Shown here one piece after another: positions 46,795-47,357 of a stretch of 47,357 nucleotides of DNA. A model generated the notes under the pieces. It ran no database searches. It was given only the letters and a program-made list of their open reading frames with translations, and was not told the origin of the DNA. Location of the stretch: NCBI GenBank assembly GCA_036493475.1, contig DASXPS010000181.1, positions 1 to 47,357 on the forward strand, given 5' to 3'. The position numbers and the translations under genes are program-made. Origin of the DNA: Sporichthyaceae bacterium. GTDB taxonomy: Bacteria; Actinomycetota; Actinomycetes; Sporichthyales; Sporichthyaceae. Numbering within the stretch: the stretch's first letter is position 1; the number at the start of each line of letters is the position of its first letter.

Positions 46795-47357
46795 GTGCGC
46801 ACTGACCGGTTCCGACCGGCCGCGCTGATGGTTGCGCTCGCGCTCGTCCTGCCCGTGGCCTGCGGCGGCGGTGACCACGCTGCCGTCCCGACAACCACCC
46901 CGAGCGTGGATCCCAACGCGGTCGTTATCGGCCACGCGGGCAGCCTGAACGCCCTGGTGCAGGACAAGCTCAGTGCCGCGATGGCGGCGCAGGGGATCAC
47001 CATCCGCAGCGATCCGGGGGCCTCGCTGGCTGTTGCGCAGAAGGTCAAGGACGGCACGCCGACCGATCTGTATGCCACTGCGGACGCCAACACCAACGAA
47101 GTGCTGATGGGTGCGCCCAACGGCAACAGGATCCGCTGGTTTGCCACCTTCGCCAGCAACGCCGTGGTGGTCGCCTATAGCCCGCTCAGCCCGAAGCTGG
47201 CGGACTTCCAGAAGGCGAAGGCGGGCACGACCGCGTGGTACGCGCCGTTGGAGCGCAAGGGTGTGCGGGTCACCCGCAGCGATCCGGATACAGACCCCGG
47301 TGGCTATTACACCGTGATGGTGGCTCAGCTCGCCGGGTTGGACGCCAAGGACAAGGG
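46795..47357 (+). CDS. Molybdate/tungstate-type substrate-binding lipoprotein (cut by the window edge)
   Basis: The first 187 residues of an ABC-transporter binding protein. The signal ends in a lipobox (LPVACGGG, Cys23), so the mature protein is tethered to the outer membrane face. The family pattern of ModA/WtpA proteins is clear: VIGHAGSLNALVQDKL, then GASLAVAQKVKDG, DLYATADANTNEVL, ASNAVVVAYSP, and RVTRSDPDTDPGGYYTVM. The last resembles the WtpA oxyanion-binding segment. GTG 46795 has GGGGAG about 5 nt upstream. The gene continues past the right edge, where permease and ATPase genes would be expected. Metal specificity is not determined by what is visible. Confidence 0.88.
   Translation, partial: MRTDRFRPAALMVALALVLPVACGGGDHAAVPTTTPSVDPNAVVIGHAGSLNALVQDKLSAAMAAQGITIRSDPGASLAVAQKVKDGTPTDLYATADANTNEVLMGAPNGNRIRWFATFASNAVVVAYSPLSPKLADFQKAKAGTTAWYAPLERKGVRVTRSDPDTDPGGYYTVMVAQLAGLDAKDK

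Overview
The window is strongly GC-rich with tightly packed genes, many GTG starts, frequent 4-nt stop/start overlaps and several apparently leaderless transcripts. It carries rpfB, pmt, an Mfd/MazG/Eno/FtsB/DUF501/Ppx block and a PPA1309-family gene. Together these point to a chromosomal segment of an actinobacterium (Actinomycetota); the genus cannot be fixed from the sequence alone. The gene order pmt-rsmI-metG-tatD-rpfB-rsmA-ispE ... glmU-prs-rplY-pth ... mfd-mazG-eno-ftsB-DUF501-ppx matches, with insertions and local inversions, the order I know from Mycobacterium tuberculosis (about Rv1002c to Rv1026). So this is mostly a conserved housekeeping backbone with accessory inserts.

Layout: (1) 1-1.4 kb: a frameshifted GIY-YIG-family gene running off the left edge, tRNA-Ala(CGC), and cspA with a terminator-like hairpin in its leader. 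(2) 1.4-7.8 kb: an OGG-fold-like protein, a PAP2 membrane phosphatase, a 976-residue alpha/beta hydrolase-adenylate-forming fusion, and the protein O-mannosyltransferase Pmt. (3) 7.9-16.6 kb: rsmI, metG, tatD, rpfB, rsmA, ispE and a Uup-type ABC-F protein. (4) 16.7-19.7 kb: a divergent marR/methyltransferase pair, then a fatty acyl desaturase overlapping a tetR gene. (5) 19.8-25.5 kb: tRNA-Gln(TTG), glmU and prs, two minus-strand genes (a secreted protein and a Lys/Ala/Thr-rich coiled-coil protein), then rplY/ctc and pth. (6) 25.5-33.5 kb: a PPA1309-family protein, an alpha/beta hydrolase, a secreted lysozyme-like protein, mfd, a SurA-N lipoprotein and mazG. (7) 33.5-37 kb: an insert with a LicD-methyltransferase fusion and a DUF885 metallopeptidase, preceded by a 24-bp tandem repeat. 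(8) 37-40.7 kb: two 132-bp structured repeat units, then eno-ftsB-DUF501-ppx. (9) 40.8-47.4 kb: a tandem pair of secreted DUF6351 proteins, a family-5 uracil-DNA glycosylase overlapped tail to tail by a small zinc-ribbon gene, a small unknown protein, and a molybdate/tungstate-type binding lipoprotein cut by the right edge.

Functions cluster into cell-envelope construction (GlmU, Pmt, RpfB, the lysozyme-like protein, FtsB, LicD-methyltransferase, IspE), translation (MetG, RsmA, RsmI, Pth, L25, two tRNAs), DNA repair (Mfd, UDG, OGG-fold protein, MazG) and lipid metabolism (desaturase/TetR, hydrolase-ligase fusion). No CRISPR array, prophage or insertion sequence was seen. The least explained signals are non-coding: the paired 132-bp elements before eno, the terminator-like hairpin in the cspA leader, the 24-bp tandem repeat after mazG, two families of dispersed inverted repeats, and a set of crossed complementary segments before the last gene.
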